Source: JACPYM01 sp031423495 (GTDB lineage Bacteria > Acidobacteriota > Blastocatellia > RBC074). Taken from it: a stretch of 64,000 nt of DNA. The translations under genes were made by a program, and so were the position numbers. The DNA lies in assembly GCA_031423495.1 (NCBI GenBank), contig JANPFP010000219.1, positions 68,995 through 132,994 on the forward strand, written 5' to 3'. The notes beneath the pieces were generated by a model, which saw only the letters and a list, made by a program, of their open reading frames with translations, ran no database searches and was not told where the DNA came from. Shown here in pieces: positions 62,490-64,000 of the stretch (positions are counted from its first letter, which is position 1; each line of letters begins with the position of its first letter).

Positions 62490-62530
62490 CCAGGTGCGCA
62501 GTCGTGGATTAGACGACTGCGGCCACCTGG
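62490..62530 (+). terminator. hairpin after precursor 2 (no T-tract)
   Basis: CCAGGTG and GCAGTCGT pair with ACGACTGC and CACCTGG around a 7-base loop. No run of T follows, so it may be a terminator, a 3' stabiliser or a processing site. Confidence 0.5.
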
Positions 62531-62568
62531 ATCATCAACTGAGGCGATCACTTCACAAGGAGTTTTTC

Positions 62569-62595
62569 ATGTCGCTTTGCGACGCCCTGAAATAA
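62569..62595 (+). CDS. possible 8-residue ORF or broken gene start
   Basis: AAGGAG stands 8 bases before an ATG that opens MSLCDALK followed by two stop codons (TAATGA). The translation signal is as good as that of the real precursors, but the peptide is tiny. Either it is a minimal peptide or the 5' stub of a gene cut off by the palindromic element that starts three bases later. Confidence 0.3.
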   Translation: MSLCDALK

Positions 62596-62597
62596 TG

Positions 62598-62638
62598 AAA
62601 ATGGGTGGGACAGGATCGTATCCTGTCCCACCCATTTT
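62598..62638. repeat. 19-bp perfect hairpin element before the TPR gene
   Basis: AAAATGGGTGGGACAGGAT (62598-62616) pairs with 62620-62638 over a CGT loop. The GAT-N3-ATC centre and GGxACAxGAT pattern resemble the hairpins at 52782 and 52954. Confidence 0.85.
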
Positions 62639-62662
62639 CTGAGGAGACGATGGCAGAAGACG

Positions 62663-63535
62663 ATGAATAAGCCTTTACACAACGCGACGGGCGCGCAGAT
62701 GCCAGCCCCTGAAGAATTGTTTGCCCGGCTTCATTTCCGCGCCAATCGGTTGCGTGAACTGGGTCGTTACGCCGAAGCCGCAGTCTGCTTTCGCCAGACC
62801 TTCACCATCGCCGCAGGTTTGTTCGACGAGGACGACCTGCGGCTCGTGCCGTTGCTCAACAACTTCGCCGTACTCGGTAAATACAGCGGCAACTTTGCCG
62901 AAGCCGAAACCTGTTATTGCCGCGCGCTTGCCCTTGCCGAAAAACACTTGGGCGAAGACCACGAAGAAATCGCTACGCTTTATCACAATCTGGGTGGACT
63001 GGCGCACGCGCGCGGAGCGTACGAAAAAGGCGAGCCGCTGGCGCGGCGGGCGGTTGAAATTCGTGAACGTTTGCTGGGCGCGGAACATCCGCACACGCTG
63101 GTCGATCTGGCGGCTTGGGCGGGTTTGCTGGACGGGCTGAAACGCTACGACGAATCGGAACCCGTTTACCGCCGCGTGCTGGCGTTTTATGAAGCGCAGG
63201 CGGACGAATACGAAATTGCCGTCACGCTGAACAATCTCGCGGCGCTTTGTCAGGCGACGAATCGGTTGGACGAAGCTGAGACTTATTTTCGCCGCGCGCT
63301 GACGCTGAAAGAAAAGCTGCTCGGCGCTGAGCATCCTGACTTAGCCGTGACGCTGAACAACCTGGGCTTGCTGCTGAAAAAGCAGGGCAAGCTGACCGCA
63401 GCCGCTGAAAGCTATGAACGGGCGCTCTCCATTTTCGAAGCCCTACTCTCACCCGACCATCCCAAACTGCTAACCACGCGCGCCAACCTGGCAAAGCTGC
63501 GGCCCCAGCTCGCGGCGCTTTTATTTTCGGAGTGA
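62663..63535 (+). CDS. tetratricopeptide-repeat (kinesin-light-chain type) protein
   Basis: 290 residues made almost wholly of TPR units: RLRELGRYAEAAVCFRQTFT, YSGNFAEAETCYCRALALAE, RLDEAETYFRRALTLKEKLL and GKLTAAAESYERALSIFEAL, with the LLGAEHPD linkers of the kinesin-light-chain subtype. No signal peptide; a cytosolic scaffold or peptide-binding role is likely. Just upstream, GAGGAG drives a six-codon ORF (ATG at 62650, MAEDDE) whose stop overlaps the TPR start region, so the real start may depend on coupled translation. Its location between precursor genes suggests it belongs to the peptide system. Confidence 0.85.
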   Translation: MNKPLHNATGAQMPAPEELFARLHFRANRLRELGRYAEAAVCFRQTFTIAAGLFDEDDLRLVPLLNNFAVLGKYSGNFAEAETCYCRALALAEKHLGEDHEEIATLYHNLGGLAHARGAYEKGEPLARRAVEIRERLLGAEHPHTLVDLAAWAGLLDGLKRYDESEPVYRRVLAFYEAQADEYEIAVTLNNLAALCQATNRLDEAETYFRRALTLKEKLLGAEHPDLAVTLNNLGLLLKKQGKLTAAAESYERALSIFEALLSPDHPKLLTTRANLAKLRPQLAALLFSE

Positions 63536-63577
63536 TGGTGGTTTTCGCCGCCCGCTTACGCCTTAGCCAGTGAACGC
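63532..63577 (+). promoter_or_regulatory. conserved upstream motif, copy 4 (precursor 3)
   Basis: GTGATGGTGGTTTTCGCCGC, then TTACGCCTTAGCCAGTGAAC. It starts on the stop codon of the TPR gene and ends about 50 bases before precursor 3. Confidence 0.68.
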
Positions 63578-63629
63578 AATTAGGCGCTCGAAGCAAACAA
63601 CGAACTTTCAACCAAAGGAGATTAACGTT

Positions 63630-63794
63630 ATGAACGAACAAAACAACCAAGAGGCTAACCATCAGGAATCCACGCTCGAAAACTCGGTGGAGGCCGAGTC
63701 ACTGGCCGACCTGGAACCGGAAGGCGAAGTGGTTGGCGGCAGTATTTGTGGCGGCGTCCTTTGTAGGAAAACAGGTGGTATTGTCTATCCATAA
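63630..63794 (+). CDS. double-glycine leader peptide precursor 3, Cys-containing core
   Basis: 54 residues from the ATG at 63630 with AAAGGAGAT upstream. The leader starts MNEQNNQEANHQES, as in precursor 2, has SLADLEPEGEVVGG and ends at residue 37. The 17-residue core SICGGVLCRKTGGIVYP holds two Cys that could form a disulfide, plus two further GG pairs. The end of the gene overlaps a second small frame (63781-63933). Confidence 0.75.
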   Translation: MNEQNNQEANHQESTLENSVEAESLADLEPEGEVVGGSICGGVLCRKTGGIVYP

Positions 63795-63933
63795 CGAGAC
63801 GGTGGCGGAAGACGATGTGACCGAGACCGAAGCACTGGCTGATTTGCCGTTGACCGCCGCGCAAGCCGACGCGACCAAAGCCGGAGAGGGTACCCGCCCA
63901 GTAGGGCAGTTTCCCTGGCAAGTTTCCGTTTAA
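63781..63933 (+). CDS. probable leader peptide precursor 4, overlapping frame
   Basis: 50 residues if started at TTG 63781, which would give an N-terminus (MSIHNETVAEDD) like those of the other precursors; GTG at 63802 or 63817 are alternatives. The leader segment ALADLPLTAAQADATKAGEG is closest to that of precursor 2, but the cleavage site is AG or EG, not GG. The core would be TRPVGQFPWQVSV. It overlaps precursor 3 by 14 bases in another frame, so coupled translation, a frameshifted longer gene or a decaying copy are all possible. Confidence 0.55.
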   Translation: MSIHNETVAEDDVTETEALADLPLTAAQADATKAGEGTRPVGQFPWQVSV

Positions 63934-63967
63934 GATCGGACTTATAGCCGTTTGCAGGTGCGTGCGC

Positions 63968-64000
63968 CGTGTCCGTAGCCCGACCGTTAGCGAGGGCTAC
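63968..64000. repeat. GTCCGTAGCCCGACC family element, left arm at window edge
   Basis: CGTGTCCGTAGCCCGACC followed by GTTAGCGAGGGCTAC matches the arms of the copies at 42434 and 54398 with small differences. The other arm should lie beyond the window. Confidence 0.8.

Noticed and set aside
61880..63933. Lanthipeptide or thiopeptide cluster
   Set aside because: Leaders and exporter fit, but no LanM, LanB/C, YcaO or radical-SAM enzyme is present and the cores are poor in Ser, Thr and Cys.

Overview
The window looks like chromosomal DNA of an Acidobacteriota bacterium, probably of the Blastocatellia/Solibacter-like groups. The signs are an Oar-type TonB-dependent receptor, two secreted beta-propeller proteins ending in the C-terminal domain first defined in Solibacter (TIGR03437), a BlaI/BlaR1 pair fused to HEAT repeats, a very large alpha-2-macroglobulin, and many interspersed palindromic repeats at gene borders. 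This is an inference from family content; no rRNA or tRNA gene was found in the window.

Layout. 1-7.6 kb (+): 3' part of a TonB receptor, a propeller protein, a small beta-barrel, a SnoaL-like protein and a duplicated-domain secreted protein. 7.9-15.4 kb (-): a two-gene DNA-modification/helicase module (Eco57I-type methyltransferase and PLD-SNF2 helicase) separated by nested inverted repeats, probably a phage-defence island. 15.6-19.2 kb (-): housekeeping prmC, prfA, a DUF1385 membrane protein and zinc-free ribosomal protein L31. 19.4-23.6 kb (+): an envelope-directed cassette (damaged Ig-like protein, M15 peptidoglycan peptidase, DUF2235/Tle1-like hydrolase). 23.7-27.5 kb (+): BlaI repressor, BlaR1-HEAT and a secreted HEAT protein. 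27.5-35.2 kb: two exported agmatine-deiminase-family proteins, membrane AraC regulator, nagA, response regulator, MqnD-like protein and a frameshifted Rpn nuclease. 35.3-54.4 kb (mostly -): alpha-2-macroglobulin, enoyl-CoA hydratase, Na+/solute symporter, sugar epimerase, glycosyltransferase, oxidoreductase, a second propeller, M28 peptidase, ExoIII, a small secreted protein and an SDR enzyme.

54.5-64 kb is the most interesting part. A leftward operon (PpiC-like peptide-maturation protein, a peptidase-containing ABC exporter with two cyclic-nucleotide-binding domains, an M1 aminopeptidase with HEAT repeats, rhaM) faces a rightward series of at least three, probably four, small genes encoding peptides with LxDL...GG-type leaders, plus a TPR protein. 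A roughly 45-bp sequence recurs upstream of the operon and of three precursor genes, so they appear to be co-regulated. The likely logic: precursors are made, held or isomerised by the PpiC-like protein, cut after the double glycine by the C39 domain of the exporter and secreted. One precursor carries a core that resembles the first strand of the type VI tube protein Hcp.

Palindromic elements of several families fill many gaps. Some supply stop codons, some abut start codons that lack a Shine-Dalgarno sequence, and one is translated in frame inside the alpha-2-macroglobulin gene.
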